From Hungateiclostridiaceae bacterium UBA3934 (GTDB taxonomy: Bacteria; Bacillota; Clostridia; Acetivibrionales; DTU013), in assembly GCA_002385815.1 (NCBI GenBank), contig DGEE01000152.1, positions 993-10,458 on the forward strand: a stretch of DNA of 9,466 nucleotides, read 5' to 3'. This document shows, piece after piece, positions 1 through 6,416 of the stretch. Positions within the stretch are counted from its first letter, which is position 1; the number at the start of each line of letters is the position of its first letter. The position numbers and the translations under genes were made by a program. A model generated the notes under the pieces. That model did not search any database. It had not been told where the DNA came from and saw only the letters and a program-made list of their open reading frames with translations.

Positions 1-74
1 TTATATACTATAAATCAATATTTTTTCAACAAGTTTACTTTTCCCGTCAGACAGACCCGGCATTTCAGTGATGA

Positions 75-97
75 GCCCGGGTACAGAATACCCGGGC
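75..97 (-). terminator. GC-rich hairpin after the beta-glucosidase gene
   Basis: A perfect 9-bp inverted repeat (GCCCGGGTA at 75-83, TACCCGGGC at 89-97) with a 5-base loop lies 14 bases past the stop codon of the leftward beta-glucosidase gene. Its place and stability suit a transcription end or an mRNA 3' stabiliser. No T-run follows it on the minus strand, so it is not a textbook Rho-independent terminator and it may work only partly. Confidence 0.5.
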
Positions 98-111
98 CGC
101 CACGTTGATCG

Positions 112-1464
112 TCAAAGGTTGTTTCCGTTTGCACGTATGGTCTCACGGAACCAGTATGCCGAATCCTTGAGAATTCGCTCCTGTGTCTCAAAGTCGCAGT
201 AAATCAGTCCAAAACGCTCTGTGAATCCCTTTGCCCACTCAAAATTGTCAGTGACGCACCAATGCAGATATCCGCGTATATCCACACCATCGTCAGCTGC
301 CCGGCGCAGTTCCAGCAGATAGCGGTGCAGAAAATCGATGCGGTCCGGGTCATGCACTTTGCCGTCAAGCGACACCACATCAGGGCATGAAACGCCGTTT
401 TCCGTAATAAATATTGGCGATTTATACCGCTCAGCCAGGAATTTGGGCCCCCAGTAAAGAGACTTGGGGGTCACGGGCCATTTGGCTCCTGTATACGGAT
501 AGCCCGGTTTCCGCTGCACAAACTCGTATCCACCCTTCCCGTCGGAGCGGATAGCATGTCCGTTGTAAATATTCTGGCCCAGGAAGTCCAGAGGCTGACT
601 GATGGTTTCCATGTCATCCGGTTTTATCTCAGGCATATGCTCTCCGTAAAGGTCGAATATTTTCTTCGGATACTCACCCAGGAAGATCGGATCGTTCCAG
701 AGCGTAACATTCCAGAAGCTCCGCTCAGGGTCAATGTCGAAAAACGCCATCCTCGCAGCCTCTATATCCTCAGGGCTTTCTGTCTCAGGATAATGCGCGC
801 TGCACGTCGGAGCCCATCCCAGTTCAGACTCAGGCAGCTCAGCCCGGAGGACCTGGATTGCGAGACCATGGGCCAGCAGCACATTGTGAGCCATCAGAAG
901 CGTGTCCCATATCGGGAACCGTATGCCAGGGGCATGTACCGCTTCGTCATATCCGAGACCGATAAAGCACTGCGGTTCGTTAAAGGTCATTATATATTTC
1001 ATACGGTCGCCCAGCCGTTTTGCCAGGACGGCTGCATATTCGGCAAACCATTTGGGACTGTCGGGGTTCATCCACCCACCCCGGCGAAACAGTGCGTAGG
1101 GGTAATCCCAATGGAACAATGTCACAAAGGGAGTCATGCCGGCCTCCAGCAGACTGTCCAGCAATCTGTCGTAAAAATCGAGGCCCTTTTCATTGACAGC
1201 ACCATACCCATCAGGAATCACCCGCGGCCATGAAATAGAAAAACGATAGGCATTGAAACCTATCTCCCGCATCAGATCCACATCCTTCTGATAGAGATGG
1301 TAATGGTCGCATGCCACATCACCATTTCGACCATCAGCTATACGGCCTTCCTGTTTGCAAAACATGTCCCAGACCGAAAGTCCCTTGCCGTCTTTATATG
1401 CGGCACCTTCTATCTGGTAAGACGCAGTAACACCACCCCAGAAAAAATCATCCCTGAAACCCAT
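112..1464 (-). CDS. bglA: GH1 family beta-glucosidase
   Basis: This is a 450-residue glycoside hydrolase family 1 enzyme, the usual length for a bacterial member, forming one TIM barrel. It should release glucose (or a related sugar) from beta-glucosides by the retaining double-displacement mechanism. The acid/base Glu is E163 in TFNEP and the nucleophile is E355 in ITENG. Other substrate-site residues are visible: Q17 in SYQIEG, H118-W119, and W402 to W410 in WCVTDNFEW. E409, where 6-phospho-beta-glucosidases usually have Ser, points to an unphosphorylated substrate. There is no signal peptide, so it is cytoplasmic. The ATG start follows AAAGGAGAA at good spacing. It lies 102 bases downstream of the VOC gene and could be co-transcribed with it or use its own promoter. 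The symbol is by family convention; the true substrate (cellobiose, aryl glucoside, galactoside) is not shown. Confidence 0.95.
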   Translation of the reverse strand: MGFRDDFFWGGVTASYQIEGAAYKDGKGLSVWDMFCKQEGRIADGRNGDVACDHYHLYQKDVDLMREIGFNAYRFSISWPRVIPDGYGAVNEKGLDFYDRLLDSLLEAGMTPFVTLFHWDYPYALFRRGGWMNPDSPKWFAEYAAVLAKRLGDRMKYIMTFNEPQCFIGLGYDEAVHAPGIRFPIWDTLLMAHNVLLAHGLAIQVLRAELPESELGWAPTCSAHYPETESPEDIEAARMAFFDIDPERSFWNVTLWNDPIFLGEYPKKIFDLYGEHMPEIKPDDMETISQPLDFLGQNIYNGHAIRSDGKGGYEFVQRKPGYPYTGAKWPVTPKSLYWGPKFLAERYKSPIFITENGVSCPDVVSLDGKVHDPDRIDFLHRYLLELRRAADDGVDIRGYLHWCVTDNFEWAKGFTERFGLIYCDFETQERILKDSAYWFRETIRANGNNL

Positions 1465-1498
1465 GAATCAGTTCTCCTTTCATTGTTACGTATGCTTC

Positions 1499-1526
1499 TG
1501 CAACACGGTTGCACATTCTTTGCAAA
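1499..1526. promoter_or_regulatory. Operator-like inverted repeats before the beta-glucosidase gene
   Basis: A perfect inverted repeat, TGCAAC-ACG-GTTGCA (1499-1513), is followed by the 8-base palindrome TTTGCAAA (1519-1526), so three TGCAA-type half-sites sit in 28 bases. They lie just downstream of a possible transcription start for the glucosidase gene and upstream of its ribosome binding site, a usual place for repression. LacI-family sugar repressors favour half-sites of this kind, though usually with a CG centre; the 3-base centre here is less typical. Regulator identity is inference and no regulator gene is in the window. Confidence 0.4.
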
Positions 1527-1534
1527 ATCAAACG

Positions 1535-1563
1535 ATCATATCCAATGCACAGTAAACTTTGTA
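1535..1563 (-). promoter_or_regulatory. Weak candidate promoter for the beta-glucosidase gene
   Basis: On the minus strand TACAAA (1558-1563), a 17-base spacer and TATGAT (1535-1540) form a sigma-70-like promoter with a good -10 and a poor -35 box. Start of transcription would be near 1528, next to the inverted repeats at 1499-1526. A weak -35 would fit a promoter that needs activation, or this may be chance and the gene may be read from the dtd promoter. Confidence 0.3.
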
Positions 1564-1566
1564 TCG

Positions 1567-2028
1567 TCAATAGCTTTCCAGCAGCTCTATGATACACTTC
1601 AGATCGCCGTAAGCATCCATGTAGGCATATTCACCGTTCCCGTCGCCATACTTGCCCCTTTGCAGGCATTTCATGCCAAAGTCCTCGCAGGCTTTTACCT
1701 TGCTGTCCATATCCTTCACGTTGAATGCTATATGATGGATCCCCTCACCATGATCGTCCAGAAAATCCTGCCAGGTGCTTTTTTCACCATTGGGCTGGAT
1801 CAACTCGATCTGTACGTTGGGCCCCACATCGAAAAATGCCATGAGACAGTTGGCTTTCGGTGCAGGCTTGCCTTCCACCGTAGTGCCGGTCACTTCATAT
1901 CTGCCCCCGTCGAAATGCGGCGGCGGCTCAACACCTAAAAACTCAGCGAATTTTCTTTTGGCTTTTTCGATATCCCTTACTATGAACCCTATCTGTGTAA
2001 CAACATTTGTACCAATGACCCCTGCCAT
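1567..2028 (-). CDS. VOC (glyoxalase/epimerase fold) family protein
   Basis: A 153-residue protein made of two beta-alpha-beta-beta-beta modules of the vicinal oxygen chelate fold. Module 1 starts at VVTQIGFIV (about residue 9) and module 2 at GIHHIAFNV (about 96). The metal ligands of VOC enzymes fall at Q12, E75, H99 and E148; glyoxalase I and methylmalonyl-CoA epimerase normally have His at the first place, so Q12 is a change. The GIHHIAF stretch resembles methylmalonyl-CoA epimerase, but no mutase or other propionate gene is nearby. Likely a cytoplasmic metal-dependent isomerase, lyase or epimerase of unknown substrate. The ATG start follows AAGGAG by 9 bases. It lies 75 bases downstream of dtd and 102 upstream of the glucosidase gene, both leftward, so one transcript is possible. 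Family is certain, reaction is not. Confidence 0.85.
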   Translation of the reverse strand: MAGVIGTNVVTQIGFIVRDIEKAKRKFAEFLGVEPPPHFDGGRYEVTGTTVEGKPAPKANCLMAFFDVGPNVQIELIQPNGEKSTWQDFLDDHGEGIHHIAFNVKDMDSKVKACEDFGMKCLQRGKYGDGNGEYAYMDAYGDLKCIIELLESY

Positions 2029-2103
2029 ATGTACTCACTCCTTTTCTGTATTTTAAATTACGGCATCTTTCTCAGCCAGCTTTTTCCCGATCAGTGACCA
2101 TCC

Positions 2104-2556
2104 CTAAAATAGTTTCCCACTGTCCATCATTATTGTAACAGGGCCGTCATTTATTAATTCCACATCCATGTCCGCAGCAAACACCCCTGTTTTTACTTCC
2201 GTTCCTGCTGCCTGCTCCAGTTTTTTTACGAAATATTCATACAGCGGCTGTGCTTTATCCGGATGCGCAGAATCTGTAAAGGAAGGTCTTCTGCCTCTCC
2301 TGCAGTCACCATATAGAGTAAACTGTGAAACAGCCAGCAGCTGTCCTTTGATATCCTTGACAGACAGGTTCATTTTCCCCTCCGGATCCCTGAATATCCT
2401 GAGCTCGGCTATTTTCTCAGCCAGATAATCCGCATCTGACTGCGTATCGTTGCTGCCGACCCCGACCAATATCAGAAGACCCTGCGATATTTCCGACACA
2501 GGGCTGCCATCGATCACTACCCTGGCCTTTTTTACCCTTTGTACAACAGCTCTCAT
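2104..2556 (-). CDS. dtd: D-aminoacyl-tRNA deacylase
   Basis: A 150-residue protein matching Dtd along its whole length; family members are typically 145-150 residues. Dtd hydrolyses D-amino acids, and glycine wrongly attached to tRNA-Ala, from tRNA, so D-residues do not enter protein synthesis. It is a cytoplasmic homodimer. Visible signatures are the N-terminal MRAVVQRV, SQFTLYGD (residues 77-84, with the active-site SQxT) and NDGPVT (136-141), which holds the Gly-cisPro motif (G138-P139) that rejects L-aminoacyl-tRNA. The ATG follows AAAGGTGATC, a long match to the 16S anti-Shine-Dalgarno sequence. In many Firmicutes dtd follows relA; here it heads a leftward group with a VOC gene and a beta-glucosidase gene. 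It ends with TAG, after which the frame stays open for 16 more codons (see findings); the normal length argues that TAG is the true end. Confidence 0.96.
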   Translation of the reverse strand: MRAVVQRVKKARVVIDGSPVSEISQGLLILVGVGSNDTQSDADYLAEKIAELRIFRDPEGKMNLSVKDIKGQLLAVSQFTLYGDCRRGRRPSFTDSAHPDKAQPLYEYFVKKLEQAAGTEVKTGVFAADMDVELINDGPVTIMMDSGKLF

Positions 2557-2587
2557 TCGATCACCTTTCCGTTATTCATTACCCATT

Positions 2588-2616
2588 ATTATCTCAAAAA
2601 AAGACCAGGTTGACCA
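2588..2616 (-). promoter_or_regulatory. Candidate promoter for the dtd group
   Basis: On the minus strand TGGTCA (2611-2616), a 17-base spacer rich in T, and GATAAT (2588-2593) match four and five of six consensus bases. Transcription would start near 2581, about 25 bases before the dtd ATG, leaving room for the ribosome binding site. It would serve dtd, the VOC gene and perhaps the glucosidase gene. Confidence 0.45.
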
Positions 2617-2663
2617 TCCCATTCAGAAAGAGCCGGGGTCCGGTGACAGCAGAAGGCCAGATA

Positions 2664-2673
2664 CATCCGGATG
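2664..2673. repeat. Perfect 10-bp palindrome in the divergent spacer
   Basis: CATCCGGATG reads the same on both strands. It lies in the non-coding spacer between the divergent dtd and ABC exporter genes, about 75 bases upstream of the exporter -35 box. It could be a dimeric regulator site, but there is no direct evidence. Confidence 0.25.
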
Positions 2674-2689
2674 ACTGCCGCATCAGTTC

Positions 2690-2725
2690 CCTGCATGCTC
2701 CACAGTCAGCAAACTGTCGTGCAGG
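2690..2725 (+). promoter_or_regulatory. Nested inverted repeat upstream of the exporter promoter
   Basis: An outer 6-bp repeat (CCTGCA 2690-2695, TGCAGG 2720-2725) encloses an inner 5-bp repeat (ACAGT 2702-2706, ACTGT 2713-2717) with loop CAGCAA. The palindrome GCATGC occurs at 2693-2698 and again at 2725-2730, one overlapping each outer arm. The whole ends about 20 bases before the -35 box of the exporter promoter, so it lies outside the transcript and is better read as a protein-binding region than as an RNA hairpin. Exporters of this type are often controlled by a MarR- or TetR-type regulator; none is encoded here. Confidence 0.35.
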
Positions 2726-2746
2726 CATGCTGCCGGCTGAGTTCGA

Positions 2747-2775
2747 TTGACAAATTTAGCCCCTGAACGTATGAT
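2747..2775 (+). promoter_or_regulatory. Strong sigma-70/A-type promoter of the ABC exporter operon
   Basis: A consensus -35 box TTGACA (2747-2752), a 17-base spacer and TATGAT (2770-2775, five of six consensus bases) form one of the clearest promoters in the window. Transcription should start near 2782, giving a leader of about 33 bases that holds the ribosome binding site of the first exporter gene. Such a strong core promoter suggests control by a repressor or constitutive expression. Confidence 0.75.
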
Positions 2776-2814
2776 GAAAAGAGTTGCGTAGTAAGTTGGA
2801 AGGGAAGATGGCCT

Positions 2815-4572
2815 ATGAAAATGATTTTCTCTTATCTGAGGCCGTATGTCCCGAGAATGATCCTGGGGCTCTCGATAAAATTCACTGGTACGATAATGGA
2901 TCTTCTGATACCATGGGTCCTTTCATACACCATCGATGACATCGTGCCGCTTGGCGATGTCAAACTCATATTTGTATGGGGTGGTGTCATGTTCCTGTGC
3001 GCAGTCACAGCCTTTGTTACAAATGTCACAGCGAACAGGATGGCTTCAAAGGTCGCACGGGACGCCACAGAAGTTATCCGACATGACCTGTTTGAGAAGA
3101 TATCATACATGTCCTGCAGACAGGTGGATGAATTCACCATCCCGTCTCTTGAATCGCGGCTGACAAATGATACTTACCATATCCACCGGATGATCGGCAT
3201 GATGCAGCGCCTCGGTGTCCGTGCGCCGATCCTGCTGCTGGGCGGCATCATTGTCACGCTTGCCCTGGAACCAGTATTGTCTCTTACATTGATACTGATG
3301 CTGCCATTCATAACCCTGCTGGTCTATCTGATTTCAAAGAAAGGTATTCCGCTGTTTACGGAATCACAGCGGTCCGTCGATAAACTTGTCCGCACTGTCC
3401 GCGAGAATATCGCAGGCATACGCGTTATAAAAGCTCTGTCCAAAACCGCATATGAAAAGGAGCGCTTCGGGAAGGTAAACAGCGAGGTCGTGAAAAACGA
3501 ATCAAGAGCCGGGATCACAATGGCATTGACCAACCCTGCAATGAATCTGCTGCTCAATCTGGGCCTGACCCTGGTGATAATAACAGGAGCTTACCGGATT
3601 AATGCTGGTTTGACCAAATCCGGTGAAATCATAGCATTCCTGACCTACTTTACCATAATACTGAATGCCATGCTTTCGATAACCAGGATGTTTGTGATGT
3701 ATTCAAAAGGCTCTGCATCAGCCGACAGGATACGGGAGGTGCTCGAGGCCCCTGATGATCTTGTGGCCGAGTCCGTAAGCCATACGAATGACGAATATCA
3801 TATAACATTCGAGAATGTGACTTTTTCATACCACAAAAGCAAATCATCCGCTGTTTGCTTTGACAATGGCAGAGATGAAAAGAAAAACACCCTTGAGGAT
3901 ATCAGCTTTGCCCTGCGCAAGGGTGAAACACTTGGGATCATCGGCGCCACAGGAAGTGGCAAAAGCACGATCGCGCGTCTGCTCCTGAGGCTGTATGATC
4001 CGGATGAAGGGGTCATCCGTATTTCAGGCAACGATCTCCGCAGCATACCGCAGGATGAATTGCACACGAAGTTTGGAGTTGTATTTCAAAACGATATCCT
4101 CTTTGCAGATACCATAGCTTCAAACATCTCCTTCGGGCGCGAAATCAGCCAGGAGCAGATCGAAAAAGCAGCGGCATGCGCCCAGGCCAGGGAATTCATA
4201 GATCAGCTCCCACTCAGATACGAACATATGCTGGCGACGAAAAGCTCGAACCTGAGCGGCGGACAGAAGCAAAGACTGCTGATCGCAAGGGCCCTGGCTG
4301 CTGATCCCGAAATATTGATACTGGATGATTCATCAAGCGCACTGGACTATAAAACTGATTCCCTGCTAAGAAAAGCACTGGCCGAGGATTTCGGAAATAC
4401 AACAACCATCATCATTGCCCAGCGCATAAGCTCGATTATGCATGCAGACCGGATACTGATCCTTGAGGACGGCAAAATGCTGGGATACGGTACCCATACA
4501 CAGCTCCTGGAAACCTGCGAAGTCTACAGGGAGATCTATGAGCTGCAAATGGGAGGTGATAGCATTGCGTAG
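2815..4572 (+). CDS. Heterodimeric ABC exporter, subunit with degenerate ATP site (TM287-like)
   Basis: A 585-residue half-transporter with an N-terminal six-helix exporter domain (about residues 13-295) and a C-terminal ATPase domain (about 330-580). ATPase motifs are Walker A GATGSGKST (377-385), Q-loop Q425, signature LSGGQ (480-484) and Walker B with D504. The catalytic Glu after Walker B is replaced by D505 and the H-loop His by Q536 (IIAQRIS), the same changes as in TM287 and related subunits. Its Walker side therefore forms the non-hydrolysing site, paired with the next gene's product. The substrate is unknown; relatives export drugs, lipids or peptides. Between the A-loop Tyr (Y339) and the next strand is a stretch about ten residues longer than usual. 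The ATG lies 9 bases after GGAAGG; an ATG two codons on is a less well placed alternative. The gene overlaps the next by 8 bases. Confidence 0.95.
   Translation: MKMIFSYLRPYVPRMILGLSIKFTGTIMDLLIPWVLSYTIDDIVPLGDVKLIFVWGGVMFLCAVTAFVTNVTANRMASKVARDATEVIRHDLFEKISYMSCRQVDEFTIPSLESRLTNDTYHIHRMIGMMQRLGVRAPILLLGGIIVTLALEPVLSLTLILMLPFITLLVYLISKKGIPLFTESQRSVDKLVRTVRENIAGIRVIKALSKTAYEKERFGKVNSEVVKNESRAGITMALTNPAMNLLLNLGLTLVIITGAYRINAGLTKSGEIIAFLTYFTIILNAMLSITRMFVMYSKGSASADRIREVLEAPDDLVAESVSHTNDEYHITFENVTFSYHKSKSSAVCFDNGRDEKKNTLEDISFALRKGETLGIIGATGSGKSTIARLLLRLYDPDEGVIRISGNDLRSIPQDELHTKFGVVFQNDILFADTIASNISFGREISQEQIEKAAACAQAREFIDQLPLRYEHMLATKSSNLSGGQKQRLLIARALAADPEILILDDSSSALDYKTDSLLRKALAEDFGNTTTIIIAQRISSIMHADRILILEDGKMLGYGTHTQLLETCEVYREIYELQMGGDSIA
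4552..4560 (+). promoter_or_regulatory. Ribosome binding site that fixes the start of the second exporter gene
   Basis: GGAGGTGAT is a near-perfect match to the 16S 3' end and lies inside the last codons of the first exporter gene. GGAGG ends 8 bases before a TTG (4565-4567) in the frame of the second exporter protein, which makes TTG the best start. An ATG at 4463 in the same frame would add 34 residues that overlap the first gene's ATPase region and do not resemble the family. Confidence 0.8.
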
Positions 4573-6403
4573 GCACGGCGGTTTCGGAATGCACCAGGGA
4601 CCAGGCGGAGGTACAGGCCCGATGCAGTCACCGGTCCCGGTGGGTGAAAAGCGGAAGCTCACCATGAAGGAAACACTGAAAATAATGTCGAGGCTCTGGA
4701 AATATCTGTACCGATTCAAATGGTACGGATTGCTTGCCATAGTGCTTTCGATCACCAGCAATCTGCTGTCTCTTGTCGGACCGCTGCTTTCAGGCAGAGC
4801 AATTGATGCTATCGGCACCAGGCCCGGCGCAGTGGATTTCGGAAAAGTGTTTTATTATTGCATTCTGATGGTCATTTTTTACATACTGTCGTCAGTATTG
4901 TCGTATATACTGTCTATCCTCATGATCCGCATCAGTCAGAAGGTGATATTCCAGATGAGGAGCGATGTTCTGAACAAGCTGCTCGACCTTCCCGTGCGGT
5001 TTTTTGACAGTCATCAGCCGGGTGAGATCATAAGCAGGATCTCATACGATATCGACACAGTCAACGCATCTCTTTCCAATGATCTGCTCCAGATATTCAC
5101 GAGCCTGTTCACCGTAGTCGGCTCCCTCGTAATGATGCTTTATATTTCTCCTGCCCTGGTGCTGGTTTTCGCCGTGACCGTCCCGGTCTCCATATTGCTT
5201 ACAAAATATATGACCGGCAAGGTACGACCGCTGTTCCGGAAGCGCTCAGCAAAGCTGGGCGAGCTTAGCGGTTTTACCGAAGAGATCATATCAGGCCAGA
5301 AAACGATCAAGGTATACAATCAGGAAAAGACAGTGATCCGCAAGTTTGATGAAAAAAACAGGGAAGCAGTGGATTCATACTACAAAGCAGACTATTACGG
5401 CAGTATGATCGGCCCATCCATCAATCTCATAAACAACCTGTCACTGGCCCTGGTCAGCATGTTCGGCGCACTGCTGTATCTGTTCGGGCGCCTTACACTG
5501 GGCAACCTGTCATCTTTTGTATTGTATTCACGAAAATTCTCAGGACCGATAAATGAAGCAGCAAACATATTGAGTGAGCTGCAATCCTCCTTTGCTGCGG
5601 CAGAGAGGGTTTTCAGACTGATAGACGAGGAGCCTGAACCCAGGGATAAAGAAGATGCCGAGGCCCTGGAAAATGTACGCGGAGAAGTCAGGATGGAGGA
5701 TGTTCACTTTGGCTACACGCCGGAGAAACCTGTGATACAGGATCTCAATATAAAAGCGCAGGAAGGTAAGCTCGTAGCCATCGTCGGCCCTACAGGAGCA
5801 GGGAAAACCACGATCATAAACCTCTTGATGAGGTTTTATGACCCGGACAGCGGTACGATCTCCATTGACGGGAAAAACATCATGGATGTGACGAGGGAAA
5901 GCCTGTGGCTCTCATATTCTATGGTCCTGCAGGACACATGGCTGTTCCACGGTACGATTTATGACAATATCGCCTACGGGAAGAAAGGCGTGTCGAAGGA
6001 GGATGTCATAGCAGCCGCTAAAGCCGCAAGGATACACAATTATATAATGCAGTTGCCTGACGGCTACGATACGGTGCTCAGTGATGACGGCATAAATATA
6101 TCCCACGGACAGAAGCAGCTTCTCACTATCGCAAGAGCGATGCTGCTGGATTCAAAAATGCTGATCCTGGACGAGGCTACGTCCAACGTGGATACCAGGA
6201 CGGAACAGCAGATCCAGAAGGCGATGCGCGAACTGATGCGGGGCAGGACCTGCTTCGTAATAGCCCATCGCCTGTCCACGATCCGCAACGCCGATACCAT
6301 ATTGGTGATAAAGGACGGCAGGATCGCGGAACAGGGCAGTCACCGTGAACTAATAAGGCTCGGCGGAGTCTATGCGGAGATGTACAATTCACAGTTTAGT
6401 TGA
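4565..6403 (+). CDS. Heterodimeric ABC exporter, catalytic subunit (TM288-like)
   Basis: A 612-residue half-transporter, partner of the gene before it. A Gly-rich cytoplasmic tail (MRRHGGFGMHQGPGGG, residues 1-16, and on to about 30) precedes a six-helix exporter domain (about 53-355) and an ATPase domain (about 385-610). Motifs are Walker A GPTGAGKTT (408-416), Q-loop Q456, Walker B with D536 and the catalytic Glu E537 (LILDEATSNVD), and H-loop H568. The signature reads ISHGQ (512-516) instead of LSGGQ. This subunit thus supplies the working Walker site while its altered signature faces the degenerate site of the partner, as in TM287/288. The TTG start is set by GGAGGTGAT 8 bases ahead and overlaps the upstream stop, so translation is probably coupled for equal amounts. 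The TTG start also gives an N-terminus like that of related proteins. Confidence 0.94.
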   Translation: MRRHGGFGMHQGPGGGTGPMQSPVPVGEKRKLTMKETLKIMSRLWKYLYRFKWYGLLAIVLSITSNLLSLVGPLLSGRAIDAIGTRPGAVDFGKVFYYCILMVIFYILSSVLSYILSILMIRISQKVIFQMRSDVLNKLLDLPVRFFDSHQPGEIISRISYDIDTVNASLSNDLLQIFTSLFTVVGSLVMMLYISPALVLVFAVTVPVSILLTKYMTGKVRPLFRKRSAKLGELSGFTEEIISGQKTIKVYNQEKTVIRKFDEKNREAVDSYYKADYYGSMIGPSINLINNLSLALVSMFGALLYLFGRLTLGNLSSFVLYSRKFSGPINEAANILSELQSSFAAAERVFRLIDEEPEPRDKEDAEALENVRGEVRMEDVHFGYTPEKPVIQDLNIKAQEGKLVAIVGPTGAGKTTIINLLMRFYDPDSGTISIDGKNIMDVTRESLWLSYSMVLQDTWLFHGTIYDNIAYGKKGVSKEDVIAAAKAARIHNYIMQLPDGYDTVLSDDGINISHGQKQLLTIARAMLLDSKMLILDEATSNVDTRTEQQIQKAMRELMRGRTCFVIAHRLSTIRNADTILVIKDGRIAEQGSHRELIRLGGVYAEMYNSQFS

Positions 6404-6416
6404 ATGCATCGACCAT

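Noticed and set aside
5..32. Possible leftward promoter at the window edge (TTGTTG, 16 bases, TAGTAT on the minus strand).
   Set aside because: The boxes are weak, the region is simply AT-rich, and the gene it would serve lies outside the window.
556..1233. Long open frame on the plus strand opposite the beta-glucosidase gene.
   Set aside because: The minus strand encodes a complete GH1 enzyme with both catalytic Glu; the opposite frame has low-complexity-free but family-less sequence and no ribosome binding site of note.
1297..1938. Plus-strand open frame of 213 codons spanning the glucosidase and VOC genes.
   Set aside because: It crosses two well-supported minus-strand genes and their spacer and resembles nothing; it is a shadow frame.
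2771..2791. Possible leader peptide (MMKRVA) before the exporter gene.
   Set aside because: Its start codons overlap the -10 box, upstream of the expected transcription start, so it would not be in the mRNA.
2808..2939. ATG at 2808 opening a 43-codon frame that overlaps the start of the first exporter gene.
   Set aside because: It is only two or three bases from the ribosome binding site, while the ATG at 2815 has ideal spacing and leads into the conserved exporter.
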